64,000 nt of DNA from Hypericum androsaemum (taxonomy: Eukaryota; Streptophyta; Magnoliopsida; Malpighiales; Hypericaceae): assembly GCA_963995505.1 (NCBI GenBank), contig OZ023190.1, forward strand, positions 1,302,001-1,366,000, written 5' to 3'. Positions 22,739 through 35,039 of this stretch are shown here, one piece after another. A program made the translations under genes and the position numbers. A model generated the notes under the pieces. That model did no database searches, was not told the origin of the DNA, and worked only from the letters and a program-made list of their open reading frames with translations. The stretch's first letter is position 1; every line of letters begins with the position of its first letter.

Positions 22739-24097
22739 TTACCATATATGCTCAATCAAATCATTTTTTAGAGCGTTATGTGCTTCTCTATTCCGAAGTT
22801 GTTCTCTATTAGTCGTATAATTGGATAGGTCTCCAATACGTTCAGTAGAGAACTGAAAAGCTTCTTCATCGTCTTCTTCTTCTTCTTGTTCTCCATTTCT
22901 TCTTCTTGTAGGTCTATCTTTAAAAAATTCTGTCAGATCATAATAGCGGAGATATGTGGCTCGTTCATCCTCTACTATCATATTGTGCATGATGATATAA
23001 GCCATCATAATTCTTCCCATTAAGACATTGTCCCAAATTAGACATGGGCGTCGAAGAAATGCAAAACGAGTTTGTAGAACTCCAAATGCTCGCTCGACAT
23101 TCTTTCTAACAGCCTCTTGATGTTCAGCGAACAACTTGTGCTTTCGAAATTGTGGAGATTTAATCGACTTGCCAAATACAGCCCATGAAGGATATATACC
23201 ATCAGTGAGATAATATGCTCTATCATTTTCGCGACCATTCACGATGTAACTCACCTTTGGTGCTCGGCCTTCCAAAACATCACTACAAACTGGAGACCGG
23301 TGGAGTACATTAATATCATTGCATGTACCTGGTATTTCAAAGAAAGTATGCCATATCCATAAGTCATATGATGCAACAGCTTCCAAAATGATTGTTGGCT
23401 TTCCACTTCTTCCTGCATATTGCCCAGCCTATGCAGTAGGACAATTTTTCCATTCCCAGTGCATGCAGTCGATACTACCAATCATGCCCGGGAATCCACG
23501 TTCTTCTCCAACATGGAGTAGCCTTGCCAAATCTTGTTCATTAGGCCTTCTCAGATATTGGTCACCGAAGCAAGAGATGACACCTTCTACAAAATTTATG
23601 AGAGATTTTTGTGTCACAGTTTGACTCATTCGTAAGTATTCATCAACGGCATCGGTTGATGACCCATAAGCTAACACCCTTATAGCTCCAGTACATTTCT
23701 GCAATGCTGAAAGACCTTGTCTACCTATGGCATCCGATCTTCGTTGAAAATATCCACCAGTGGTACTAACGGCCTCTACTATACGAAGGAATAATGATCT
23801 TTGCATGCGAAATCTACGCCGAAAGATCTCAGGCGTATATGTTGGCCTGTTGACAAAATAGTCGGCCATCAAGCGCTCCTGGCCAACTTCGCGTTCTCTA
23901 TCAATATATCGTCTTCGCCCTCTAGGAGTTTGATCTCCCATGACCTGATTAGGATTGTTTGTGACCACATCCTCGATTATGCGATCAATTTGTTAATTCT
24001 GTTGACTGACTCGTGCTTCCCATTCATCAAATTCGATAAAATTGAAAGTACCGGAACTTGAATCTGAATCAACTGATGTGTCTTCACTGAGAGACAT
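22739..24097 (-). pseudogene. PIF/Harbinger DDE transposase with two nonsense codons
   Basis: From ATG 24097 (MSLSEDTSVDS) one frame runs to 22739, 453 codons, interrupted only by TAA at 23993-23995 and TAG at 23429-23431. The second stands where the family has Trp (CPTA-stop-AGQYAG). DDE_Tnp_4 features are visible: SIDCMHWEWK with the first Asp, GTCNDINVLHRSP with the second Asp, and NVERAFGVLQTRF with the Glu. The catalytic triad is therefore intact. The acidic C-terminal region (EQEEEEDDEE) is usual. A single TGG-to-TAG change and one other substitution account for the loss, so inactivation is fairly recent. Confidence 0.9.
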
Positions 24098-24216
24098 TTG
24101 TAAAGTGAGGTGGGTAAACTATATTGGGTAGGAATAATATTGAGAGAAAAAGAGAGAGTAAACAGATGTGAGGGATATTGGATATGTTAAGTTTGATGCA
24201 AATCCAACAATATATA

Positions 24217-24822
24217 ACATGTGAAGGAAAGTGAAAAGGCAAAGTTGAAATGACAACTCTTTTGACTACAGGACAAGTAGCATGTGAAGGAAAGTGAAAA
24301 GTCAAAGTTGAAATGACAACTCTTTTGACTACGGGACAAGTAGCATGTGAAGGAAAAGTGAAAAGCCAAAGTTGAAATGACAACTCTTTTGACTACGGGA
24401 CAAGTAGCATGTGAAGGAAAGTGAAAAGCCAAAGTTGAAATGACAACTCTTTTGACTACGGGACAAGTAGCATGTGAAGGAAAGTGAAAAGCCAAAGTTG
24501 AAATGACAACTCTTTTGACTACGGGACAAGTAGCATGTGAAGGAAAGTGAAAAAACAAAGTTGAAATGATAACTCTTTTGACTACGGGACAAGTAGCATG
24601 TGAAGGAAAGTGAAAAGCCAAAGTTGAAATGACAACTCTTTTGACTACGAGACAAGTAGCATGTGAAGGAAAGTGAAAAGCCAAAGTTGAAATGACAACT
24701 CTTTTGACTACGGGACAAGTAGCATGTGAAGGTAAGTAAAAAGCCAAAGTTAAAATGACAACTCTTTTGACTACGGGACAAGTAGCATGTGAAGAAAAGT
24801 GAATAGCCAAAGTTGAAATGAT
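24217..24822. repeat. 63-bp tandem repeat array, about 9.5 copies
   Basis: GGACAAGTAGCATGTGAAGG recurs at 24271, 24334, 24398, 24461, 24524, 24587, 24650, 24713 and 24776, a 63-bp period with one 64-bp unit. Units differ by only one to three bases. Because 63 is a multiple of three and the unit lacks stops in two minus-strand frames, long meaningless open frames arise across it. It sits between the two Harbinger genes, upstream of the transposase ATG. Confidence 0.95.
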
Positions 24823-24936
24823 AATTTGATTACATCAATTAAAAGTCTTACAAGAAATTAACTAAAATGATATAAACTAAAATTACACGAAAATAAACTC
24901 ATCACTTTTCAAACATAACTGACATTAGATAGCGTT

Positions 24937-25986
24937 TCATCTCTTCATCTTCTGGTGATAAGTGATCTTTTCCCAACAATGTAACAACATGAGTTGATTC
25001 ATCTGCATAGTCTTCCTTTCTGCCCTTTTTTGCTCTAGCTCGAGTTTATTTTGTTCCTTTTTGTGCTCCAGCTCAATTCGATCCCTTCCCAATTTACTCA
25101 TTACTTCAACTTCATTGTCTCTAGTGAGTCTTAATGCACAAATTTCTGCAGCAAAATCAGAAGTAGATGAAGATTGTGATGCCTTACCTTTTCTTTTCTT
25201 TTTCTTTGCAGCATCCCTACCTATGGGACGAGACATTGTTGAAGATCCATCCACTGGCGTTTCTAGGTGAGAGGGGATTGCATAATCCCCATCTTCAGTA
25301 GTCCTTGATCTTTTTGAGCTGCCACCACTTTCTTTATTATCCTCTTCATTCTCGGATCGAAAAGGTATTGAATCATGACCTACTTTTAACTCCCATTTTG
25401 GATGTTTACTCATAACTTTATTAAATACAAATAAGTCATTAAACTTACTGCCACCCGCTTCATAAATTGTGTAAGCTTCTTCTTCAACATCTTTCATGCT
25501 CATTCCACTCCTTTTCCGACCATATGCTTCCCGGTAAGCAGCAACCCACTTGCTTGCATTTTCACTAAGTCGTTTATAACGACCTTTGATTGCAGGCACA
25601 TTTCTTTCGCCGATCTCTTCCGGATTCTCTGCTCGAGCTTCATTGTACAAATTTTTCACTTGTTCCCACAACGAGGCAACCTTTTGATTTTTGCCACGTA
25701 TGTTATCTTCACTGACAAAACACCAGGATGACATTAGGGCCATATCTTCTTTCATAGACCAGCTTTAATTTTTTGCCCCCTTTTCAGAATTTGGGTTTAC
25801 TGGCTGAACATCTTCGAACAAATTTCGAGAGATATTTTGTGAGGGTTGATGTTCATAAATCGGAATTTGAGAGAGATTCTGCGAGAATTGGGAGTTTTGA
25901 TAATACTCAGAATTGGAAAAAGTTTGAGAATTAAAATAAGATTGAAATAGTAGATAATTTGAGGAGTTAGAATTATTAGGATCCAT
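24937..25986 (-). pseudogene. PIF/Harbinger ORF1, Myb/SANT-like protein with one nonsense codon
   Basis: From ATG 25986 (MDPNNSNSSNYLL) one frame of 350 codons runs to 24937 with a single TAA at 25765-25767. Residues after the stop (WSMKEDMALMSSWCFVSED ... KGRYKRLSENASKW) form the Myb/SANT-like trihelix domain of Harbinger ORF1 proteins. The C-terminus has a Lys-rich nuclear-type segment (KKKKRKGK) and a charged helix (ELEHKKEQNKLELEQKRAE), probably a coiled coil. In related elements this protein helps bring the transposase to DNA. Plant homologues are often mislabelled as NAM-associated or glutathione S-transferase-like proteins. Confidence 0.85.
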
Positions 25987-26301
25987 AATACAAATTATAT
26001 AACTAAGTAATATAAAGAGATTATATAGTGAGAAAGGAGAGAAGTTTAGATTGTGTATCAAAATATGTCAATATTGGGCTCTATTTATAGAGAATTGAAA
26101 AATAATAATTTTCATATTTTTTTTATTTTTTTTTTATTTTTATCAAAAGATAATTTTAATTATCATAACCAAATAAATAATATCTACTAGTATATATTTC
26201 AACAAATAAGATTGTGCCACATGTCAATGAGATTGGATTAAGATAAAAGCAAAAGAAAAAGGCTCGTGAGCGCCGCTCGGCCGACCGAGCGGATCGCTCA
26301 C

Positions 26302-29300
26302 TTTTCCATGTTTTCTATTTTTTTTAATTAGCTCTTTTATCTTTTGCTATGAGTGATCGGGAGAGATTGCTGATAAACTTAGTTTAAGAAAAACTCATAA
26401 AGATACTAAGCTAAGTATATCTAGTGAAGATTTGACATGGTTCAAATTGATGTATTCCTAATAATAGGGACTAAACTGAGGACTTTTAAAGATTTGAGTT
26501 ACTTTTACGGAATGATTTACCAAGTAAGTGGTATTCCTCCATTGGATGATTGGAGTAATCATAGTTAGGCTATGACGATGATGCTCAATTACCTATCTTT
26601 ATCCTTAAGTTTCAGACCCATGATCATTCAAGTCTGCACTTCCATTGTCATGATATGAATCAGGTGTAAAGTTATTGACATCAAAGGACAAAAATCAAGG
26701 CCCAATTACAAATAGGAGTTCTACACTTTGATTCACAATTCACAATTAGGCTATGACAATGATGCTCAGTTACCTATCTTTATCATTAAAACAAAATTCT
26801 CTAACGTTGGCGTGATTTAAAAAAAAATTCTAACTTTGGGCAGATATAGGTTTGACAATGATTTGAATTCTAATTTATTAAAACCTTGAACCGTCCGTAT
26901 TCGGTTCGTCCAAGGACGAACTTGAACACGAAACCGCCAAAATCATATGAATTGGAATTCTTCTTTTTTCATTTTAAATTTTTTGAAAATTTTCATTTTC
27001 TCAATTTTTTAAAATTTTAAAAAATTGAAGGTTTAGGGTTTATCATTTTCGAAAAAAAGTGAAAGATTAGGCATGTACCAAATTAAGTTGTCTACGTATT
27101 CTTAGTTCCGAAGGAATTAAAGCCCCCGTAGTTTTCTTAAGGTGCTAACTCCAAGGTGCACATGACTAAGCTCAAATTCGCTGTTAATATAAATATCAAT
27201 TTTTTAATACATTACATTAGTTGGATCATTAGACGTAGAAATACTAACCACAACACTAGCCCAAGTAGTTATCCTTTTTTACGTTGTTTATAATTTTAAG
27301 AACATGAGTTTCTTTCTTAAAACCAACTTCCAAAATATCCTCCAAATTCTCACTAAAAGCATGTAACAAAGTTTGTAAACCTTCAATTTTAATATTCGGA
27401 TAAAAAATAGTAGCAATTATATTAAGTCGTAGAATGTCCCTAAAATACTTTCACCATTTTTTAGCAATGTTGTCAACACATATTGATAATTCAAAATCTT
27501 TGATACCATTATATATTGCACAATATATATTAACACATTCTAAAAAAGTAAATATGATAAACACTCGATAAAATATTTGTAGCATTATTATAAAAATGTA
27601 AAAGTTCATATCCACAATTCAGTTGAATATTTTGATTCAAAATGTGATTAATAATATGACTGATAATATAAATAATAATATAACTAATAACATGACTAAT
27701 ATAAATAATTGTGAACTCTGAGAGATAATCGATCAAATATCATCAATAGATAGATATAGAGGATTGAGATTGAATTGTATCATTTTTGAAGGATGAAATG
27801 AGATATTTATAGTTTTTTGAAGTACATTTAAAATTATAAAAAAAATAAAACAATTAAAAAGCCAAACTTGCTGGTTGTTGTTGCGTGGGGCCGGCAATGG
27901 GAGCTAACAGTAACTTGGCACTCAGGCATCAGAAGTGACACGTGACGGGACGGGGCCCGGGGTGGATTCAATTTTCAACTTTCTCCCCCTTTACAAATCA
28001 ATCCATATTTTTATTCTTTTTTCAGTGTTTTACTTTTACATAATATGCACGAATTTGAATTGAATCAAATTTTAAAATTGGATTCGATTTAAAAATTTTT
28101 AAAAATTTTGAACCGTATTTAATTTATCTACAAATATATTTGAATCAATTTTTTGACGAATCAAATGAAATGAATCACCAATGACAGATTCTACCGAAGG
28201 ACCCATGGTCATTCAAGTCAGTGTGCGGCCGAACGCCTTTTTCTATCCTTGTATTGTAATTGTTTCAGTCAAGATCCAATAACAAATATTTGTTCAAGTT
28301 GTAAGAGAATTCATTCAAAAAAAAGTTGTAAGAAAATTAAATTTACTTAAAAATATTTACGGTTCAAATTTTACTAAATAAGAACATAAAAGTACTCGAC
28401 TTTGTATACAAAAATTCAAAAAAAAAAGGCCCATTTGAATCCCCCAATTAAAACACACGAGGGGACAAAACGAATTACCCGGACAGCACATGTGACATAA
28501 AATCTGCCAAACATGGGTGAGCAAATTTATTATTTACCACCCCGGAGTGCATATCAACAAGACAATTCTTTTAATTTACTGGTTTAAGCTCGAGAACATG
28601 TAATTGTGTTACAAATTAGTTTGATTTTTTACTCTTTATCTAATTTGAATTTGAATTAACCACAAGAACTTGAACTTGAACTCAAATTCGAGATTTATTT
28701 AAACTAAAACAATATCACAAGTTCTCTAAGTGTTTGTTAGTACATATCTATTGAATGAAATGAGAATGGTGATTACGAGTTTATAGGGATCACACATTAG
28801 ATTTAGAAGTTAAACATATATCCTATATTTGTTTCAGGCCCATATTTTTATTCTGAGGATCTACTGGTCAAGACCATGACTCGGATCCATTAGAAAAATG
28901 GGCCGTTAACTGAAACTATTCAAGTGAAGAGAAGACTAACCGAAACGACCATCTTGTTCGCTGGCCACAAGAGCAAATACCTGAAACCAAAGGGGCAGCA
29001 AAGCAAAAAAGAAAAAGAAAATGTCGGACCCACCGGCCGCCACCACCAGCGAAAGACAACCAACAACAAGAAGCCGAAAAATAACTGAGGGAAGATCCGA
29101 ATCTTCCCATAGGATAGGAACATTCTTACAAAAAATGCGCATCTGATTCCCTGAAATACCCCTCCAAATTCACTTCCACAATCCCCAAATTTCCCCCACT
29201 TAGAAGCATAATTCCATATCACAGGCATAACCACCAAAAACAAAAAAATACCCTCTTGCTTTTCTCTCACCAACAAGCCCTTGCACAAACCCAAATCATT

Positions 29301-29576
29301 TTCAACCCCTAAAGCTTCCAACTTTTTACATCCATGAGAAGCCAACCACCCCTCCAGAAACTAAAAAAAGAAACTTTTTTGTTCTCCAATTAACCCTTAC
29401 ATTTAAAGTCCATCATTCTTCTCACAGGGGGATTTTTGTCTACCATTTTCTCTCCTCTCTTCCTGCTTCCCGGTGGCGGGAAGCGGGATCTGGCCGCCTT
29501 TTAGGAACTGGGTCGCCGTTAGTTTCCTCTGATTCCCACCCAAAACCATAAAGATCGAACCTTTATTTTTTTGCCT
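26302..29576. other. AT-rich intergenic DNA and MGDG synthase promoter side
   Basis: Very AT-rich with many homopolymers. It includes a diverged 43-bp direct repeat (TAGGCTATGACRATGATGCTC, about 26566-26608 and 26748-26790). The last few hundred bases before 29577 are CT-rich and probably hold the 5' UTR of the MGDG synthase. No gene or complete transposon was recognised. Confidence 0.45.
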
Positions 29577-32228
29577 ATGGTGATGAAGGTGGCGTCTCCT
29601 AGGAAGGCGTCGATCGCGGACGTGCTGCAAAGAGTGTACGGAAATTTCGGGAGAAGCTCCGGCGCCGGCGCCGGAGTGGCGGCCGGGGACCTTGGCAGGA
29701 GGCATTACTATATCCAGGAGGAGGAGGGTGATCGCTACGAGGAGGACGATGACACGATGGAGATGGTCCAGATTGGCGCGGAGAGGACCAAGACCGTGCT
29801 GATCCTCATGAGCGATACCGGCGGCGGCCACCGCGCCTCCGCTGAGGCCATCCGCGACGCCTTCCGCCTCGAGTTTGGAGACGATTACCGGGTCCGTGTT
29901 CGAAGTATAGTTTGCTTCTTTTGATGCTTTTGAGTGTTTCTGTGAGCTTCCTTTGCTTCTCAGGCAGATGGGTTGCCGTGTTGTCTTGTTCTTTCCTCTC
30001 TTTTCTTCTGTTGGTTGTTTCTTAATAGGGAATTGGTCGAGGGGACATCTAGACTGTTTCATATCCAACCCGATCTTAAGTCAATGGTCCAACAACCCAC
30101 TATGTTATTCCTGACAGGGATGTGTGATTGTGTATGGTGTTTCGGTTGCGTGATTGCGAGGGATTGAGGTTTGACTGGTGTCGGGAGTTTCCCCTGGTCT
30201 AGTAATTTGCTTGTACTGAACTGCTTCTCGTTCTGTGCTTGTGAATGTTCATTGTTGGTTGTTAGGAGGCTGGCAAGCTTTTGTTTTGAGAATTTCTCGC
30301 CATTAAGAAGGTTTGATCTCAACTCTTGGGTGTTGTTGTTTTGTTTTTGGGGACCTCAGGTAATTATTAAGGATGTCTGGAAAGAATACACGGGGTGGCC
30401 ACTCAATGACATGGAGAGGCAGTACAAGTTTATGGTGAAACATGTGGGCTTATGGAAGGTCGCCTTTCACAGTACCTCCCCGAAGTGGATTCACTCCTGG
30501 TACCTTGCTGCTATTGCTGCCTACTATGCCAAGTGAGTTCATTTACGGATTTTTCCAACTCCGTCTATGTCTGACCTTAAAATGCTGCAGAGTAAATGAT
30601 AGTTCTTCTGCTGCATGCACAACTTTTATATTCTTTGGGTTCTTGTTTCTTGCCTTACGTCATGCCCTGGTGCTCCTGTTAAAGAAATGGTGCATTGTCT
30701 CCCTGCTTGTTGGTTAAGCAATCATATGCTACCACTTAAAGTAACCTGAAATAGTATTAATTGGATGGCATAAAGAAGAATCACTTGGACTTGTTTGTCG
30801 CTAAATGGAACTTTATATTTAAAACCCATTGTGTGATGCAGAGAAGTGGAGGCTGGTTTAATGGAGTACAGGCCAGATATTATCATTAGTGTCCATCCGC
30901 TAATGCAGCATATACCTTTGTGGGTGCTAAAGTGGCAAGGGCTTCAAAAGAAAGTGATATTCGTCACGGTAATCACAGACCTGAATTCCTGCCACCCGAC
31001 ATGGTAAGTATAATAGTTACGTATTACGGTACCTAATCTGTAGCCCAAAAAGCCAAATTCAGCTGAAAGCCTTCACATTGAAACTGTCTTCAGGTTTCAT
31101 CCTGGTGTTGATCGATGCTACTGCCCTTCAAAGGAGGTTGCTAAGAGGGCTCTACTTGATGGTTTGCAAGAATCTCAAATCAGCGTTTTTGGCTTGCCCA
31201 TTCGGCCTTCTTTTGCACGTGCAACTTTTTCCAAGGTGCAGAACTATAAACACTTACACCACATTGAGTACATTTTTTTAATGACACGAAAGATGATTAA
31301 TTTTTGTACATGGAAATGCTCTTTGGATCAAAAGGACGAGCTAAGAGAGGAGCTGGAAATGGATCCCAACTTGCCAGCAGTTTTGTTGATGGGAGGCGGT
31401 GAAGGCATGGGTCCCGTCAAGAAAACTGCTCGGGCTCTCGGGGAGTCACTCTTTGATGCAGAACTTGAGAAGCCAATTGGGCAGTTGATCATTATTTGTG
31501 GACGGAATAAGGCTCTCAAATCTACATTGGAATCCGAGGAGTGGAAGATTCCAGTCAAGGTAATTTATCAACTTGTCGCACATATAGCAGTGGCTCATCT
31601 GTGAAAGGGATAAACTGTTTGATGTTTCTTCTTTCCTCGATTGTAGGTTAGAGGGTTTGAAACGCAAATGGTGAAATGGATGGGAGCTTGTGACTGCATC
31701 ATAACAAAAGTATGTCTTCCATATAACGAGCTTTGAATTCGACAGCATCATGCGCCCCGTTTGTGAAATCTAACATCTTAAACGTTGATGTTATTTAGGC
31801 GGGGCCAGGAACCATAGCCGAGGCGCTAATAAGAGGGCTTCCCATTATTCTAAACGACTACATTCCAGGCCAAGTAAGTGATTGGCATTCTATGCATGTG
31901 TTTTCTTGGTGTGGCCAAGAGGAGTCACTGAACACCCATCTTCAACTATTTTCATCTGGAAACACAGGAAAAGGGCAATGTCCCATACGTGGTGGACAAC
32001 GGGGCGGGTGTCTTCACAAGAAGTCCCAAGGAAACGGCCAGAATAGTAACGGAATGGTTCACCACGAAGACGGACGAGTTCAAGACAATGTCAGAGAATG
32101 CACTTAAGTTAGCCCAACCGGAGGCTGTGTTCGACATCGTCAGAGACATCGATAAGCTATCACAAGAACGCGGTCCTCTTACCAGCATTCCCTACGTGTT
32201 GACGTCATCATTTACGAGCCTAATATGA
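29577..32228 (+). CDS. MGD2: Type-B monogalactosyldiacylglycerol synthase (MGD2/MGD3-like)
   Basis: The eight exons inferred are 29577-29891, 30360-30532, 30842-31003, 31094-31235, 31335-31559, 31647-31709, 31799-31873 and 31968-32228, 471 residues in one frame. The enzyme transfers galactose from UDP-Gal to diacylglycerol. Visible features are the N-terminal MGDG synthase domain ([19 protein letters not shown]; then [13 protein letters not shown] and [14 protein letters not shown]) and the GT28-type C-terminal domain ([13 protein letters not shown] ... CGRNK ... [24 protein letters not shown]). The short N-terminus without a long transit peptide and the total length match the type-B enzymes of the outer plastid envelope, used mainly in phosphate starvation, rather than MGD1. 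Exon 5's acceptor (CAAAAG) and exon 1's donor (CGG|GTCCGT) are weak but preserve frame. The symbol is approximate (MGD2 or MGD3). Confidence 0.93.
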
Positions 32229-33036
32229 TAGGTAGATGAGATCGACATCCTCAAATATGCATCGCCATGTGAATATACAGCTGGTAGCCTTAGTAGTACA
32301 ATTCTTTGCTCATAGCAACTAATGGACGCCTCAACTAGGTGTATTATCAGTCGGGCACGCTTCTTATGTTTGGATTTCGGAAGGGTTGTGATTTTTTTTT
32401 TTGGCTTGGGGGGGAATTCTAGGAAAGTGGCGGGAAGTTGCTGGTGTTGTAGCTTTCTGGTACTGCGGTTCAGGTTTCTTCGACACTTTCCTGGGTTTGT
32501 TGTTTGTGAATATTGGTCTCTCTGTATTGAAGTGTTTTGCATGCTTTCTTAGGACAAGCTTTAACAGACACAGAACACGTTGTATGCAAGGTTTTTTTTT
32601 ATACGGCATGATATTCAAATACTCATTTGATTGACTAGTTTCGGAGCGAGTCAGATAGAACTGAAAGATTTGTTCGAAGGAGTCTTGAAAACCAAGGGAC
32701 CAAGAGTGAAATGGAGGTTTCAGTTTGGTGTGGAAGCATAATTTTTGTCTTTTCCTAATCAAAGACACACACACAGATAGATATATATATATAGGTGTGT
32801 GAGATTCGTTATATATTGGATTTCAGATGTTTCTCAATAAAAAAACAAAGAGAATGGATGTATGTTAATAATGTTATGATTAGAGGCGGTCGTAGTAGTA
32901 AAAAATGACCGTTGGAGTAACTCCAGATTTGGAAAATTTGAGAAAAAGAACCGTTGCTCCTCCTGATTAGGAAAATTGACGCGGTCTTCGTGAAAATTAC
33001 TGATTAGGAAACACAAATAGCCGCCTCACTTCTATA
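32229..33036. other. MGDG synthase 3' UTR and intergenic DNA
   Basis: Contains the 3' UTR and short AT-rich spacer. About 32600-32845 is recognisably repeated at 50610-50890 in unit 2. Confidence 0.6.
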
Positions 33037-33049
33037 CTATATATATATA
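33037..33049 (+). promoter_or_regulatory. Probable TATA box of ARPC3
   Basis: CTATATATATATA lies about 125 bp upstream of the ARPC3 start codon, in otherwise mixed sequence. Spacing allows a 5' UTR of about 90 bp. Confidence 0.45.
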
Positions 33050-33170
33050 GACACGTACTCGAGGAAATTCCCTCGGAAAAAAAGAGTAGAAGCCAAGCCC
33101 TTGGCAATAAGAAACAAAGCTTCTCTTTACTGTGCAGTCCTCGTCACTGCCTCGGACCTTTGGCAATAGA

Positions 33171-34614
33171 ATGGTAACGTGATCTCTACTCATCACTTTT
33201 TTCTTAAAAGTAATTTTTTTTTACCATGTTTACAATGTCGGGTTTGAACGCTTACTCTCTTTAAATTTGACAACGCCTTGTGCCGTTAGGCTATATGTAC
33301 TTTGTCCTCTACCATCACTTGATTCATCCTCCAATCGAATACCCTGCATTTCCATTTTTTCTCTCTCCCCGGGGGTTGATTCGTTGTCCGCGACAATACG
33401 TTATATTTTTATATGAATCTGGGTGTGTATTGGAGCAATAAGAAAAACTTGGATTTCTCTAACAAGGTCGAGAGTTCAGGTCAGGTCTCTATTGAATGAA
33501 TGAATTAGGTCTGATAGTGTACGACTCTGGATCAGTTGACTTGTTTGGATCGATATGGCAGCGGATATAGAAAAAAGTTAACTGTCATTAGTTTGCTCAT
33601 TTTGGATGAAGTAAAGTGTAATTGGAGTATGAGTTAAGAGGCTCAAATGAAATATGGACGAGTTGGATTCCGTGGGTAGTTATGGCGGGATATATGGAAA
33701 ATAAGAAATTGTATAGTCAATAGTTTAAATTCAGTTTTAATGAGTAATTGGGGTATTGGTATTTGGTGGCAGGTGCATCACGCTAGCTTTGTAGATGAGG
33801 AAGGGATTGCCAAATCCTGTAGCTGCTGCCCTTTGCTTCCCTTGAAAAGCCACATCAAGGGCCCCCTCCCCGGCTTCCGACCAAGGTTCATGGACTGTGT
33901 GTGTGTGCATTGTCCATTTCTTGTTCCGGATTCCGGTCATGTTATGCCGAGGTGCGATCTTTCGCAGATAGGATCGATATAGTTGATGAGGCGATCACCT
34001 TCTTCCGTGCCAATCTCTTCTTCAGGAACTTTGATATGAAGAACTCCGCGGATAAGCTGCTGCTTATTTACTTGACGTTTTATATCAATGTAGCTCTGAA
34101 GAGGCTGGAAGGGTGCAGGACCTTGGCCGAAGGGACTCGGGCAATCATTTAACATGGCTCTTGAGGATGTTCCTGTGCCTGGAGAGCCTGGATTCCCTTT
34201 CCCTGGGCTTTTTGCTGAACCGCAATCTAAGAAAGAAGCAGGTTTAGTTATTGCTTAAAACTATTTTCCGTTCAGTTTGTTCGAGTGCGCTACATACACG
34301 TTCTTTCTTCGGATAGTTATTCTTGTGCTATTTGCAAAGGAAGCCCGTGGCAGTTCCTCTTCCTTTGCAGTAATCTGCTCAAAACCGCAATCTTTTTCCG
34401 TTGCGGATTCCTCTAATTTGTGCTTGTCTTCGTTGCAGAGCTCTTCAGAGACTATCTGAAGCAGATAAGGGAGGAGACAAGCGGGAGATTGCTAAGCGTG
34501 GCATATAGGCACAATGGCACTCCAAACAAGTGGTGGCTGGCGTTTGCCAAGAGGAAATTCACGGACGTTATTTATTTCTCTTTGAATGATGATGAGTGGC
34601 TTTCCATCGTATAA
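33171..34614 (+). pseudogene. ARPC3: ARPC3, Arp2/3 complex subunit 3, with two frameshifts
   Basis: The exons inferred are 33171-33173 (ATG alone, donor GTAACG), 33773-33885, 33968-34241 and 34439-34614. The product is the p21 subunit of the Arp2/3 complex, which nucleates branched actin. Family blocks are clear: HASFVDEEGIAK; DIVDEAITFFRAN; LLIYLTFYINVALKRLEGCRTL; VPVPGE...FPFPGLF; and LKQIREETSGRLLSVAY...GTPNKWWLAFAKRKF. Splice sites and order are conserved, but two single-base insertions break the frame: one in the C-run near 33862-33870 and one at ATTTAAC near 34148. Two codon insertions also occur, an extra Cys near 33827 and an extra Leu near 34060. The C-terminus after AKRKF is longer than usual. 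It is either a young pseudogene or a real gene with assembly errors in simple runs. Confidence 0.85.
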
Positions 34615-35039
34615 TTATATATATTCAATAGTCCCCAAGAATTTTATGAAGTATTTTTAGTTGGAACAAACAATACTACTTTTAACCAGCAAATGAAATA
34701 ACAATGGGTGACAACTTCCTTCATTGGGACTGTGCAAAGGCATATTGTGAAGTAGCTTAGAATTGAAGGTGAAGTTCTCTTTTCAGCTGATAGGATAGGA
34801 TAGGATAGGAGTCCTCAAGCCCCATTTGGCTAAAAAGCTACACATCGTTGGTCATCAATTCAATTGTTTTAAAGTACAAGTGAAACACAAAAGTGGAGTG
34901 ACTCTAGAGAATCATCGATATCATAGGGGGAGAAAAGGCCTTTCGCATCAGCAGGGGATATCGCGACCTCCGACTTTGTTCGATCTTCATCTAACAGATT
35001 GAACCTGGATTCGGCAGAATGAAAATATCACAATTATCC
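34615..35039. other. Convergent intergenic spacer between ARPC3 and NLR
   Basis: Holds a short (GATAG)n-like repeat at about 34788-34811 and presumably the 3' UTRs of both genes. Nothing else was recognised. Confidence 0.6.

Larger units (their letters stand above)
22411..26301 (-). mobile_element. PIF/Harbinger transposon, inactive
   Basis: It carries the two genes typical of plant PIF/Harbinger, both on the minus strand: a Myb/SANT-like protein (25986-24937) and a DDE transposase (24097-22739). A 63-bp tandem array lies between them. The ends are tentative: GTGAGCGGACC at 22412 and, in reverse, GTGAGCGATCC at 26301, each embedded in a small inverted repeat (GGTGAGCGGA...TCCGCTCACC at 22411-22531; a palindrome at 26266-26301). 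A 3-bp target duplication could not be assigned. Confidence 0.7.

Noticed and set aside
24187..24810. Long minus-strand open frames (over 200 and 150 codons) of repeated HATCPVVKRVV-like units
   Set aside because: They arise only because a 63-bp tandem repeat lacks stops in two frames. They have no start context and no protein family, so they are listed as a repeat array.
24217..24822. CRISPR-like regular repeat spacing
   Set aside because: The units are contiguous with no unique spacers, and this is plant nuclear DNA. It is a plain tandem repeat.
28920..29345. 141-codon hydrophobic minus-strand frame upstream of MGDG synthase
   Set aside because: No ATG in the frame, composition set by poly-Lys/poly-Phe-type runs, antisense to the likely MGDG synthase promoter, no recognisable family.
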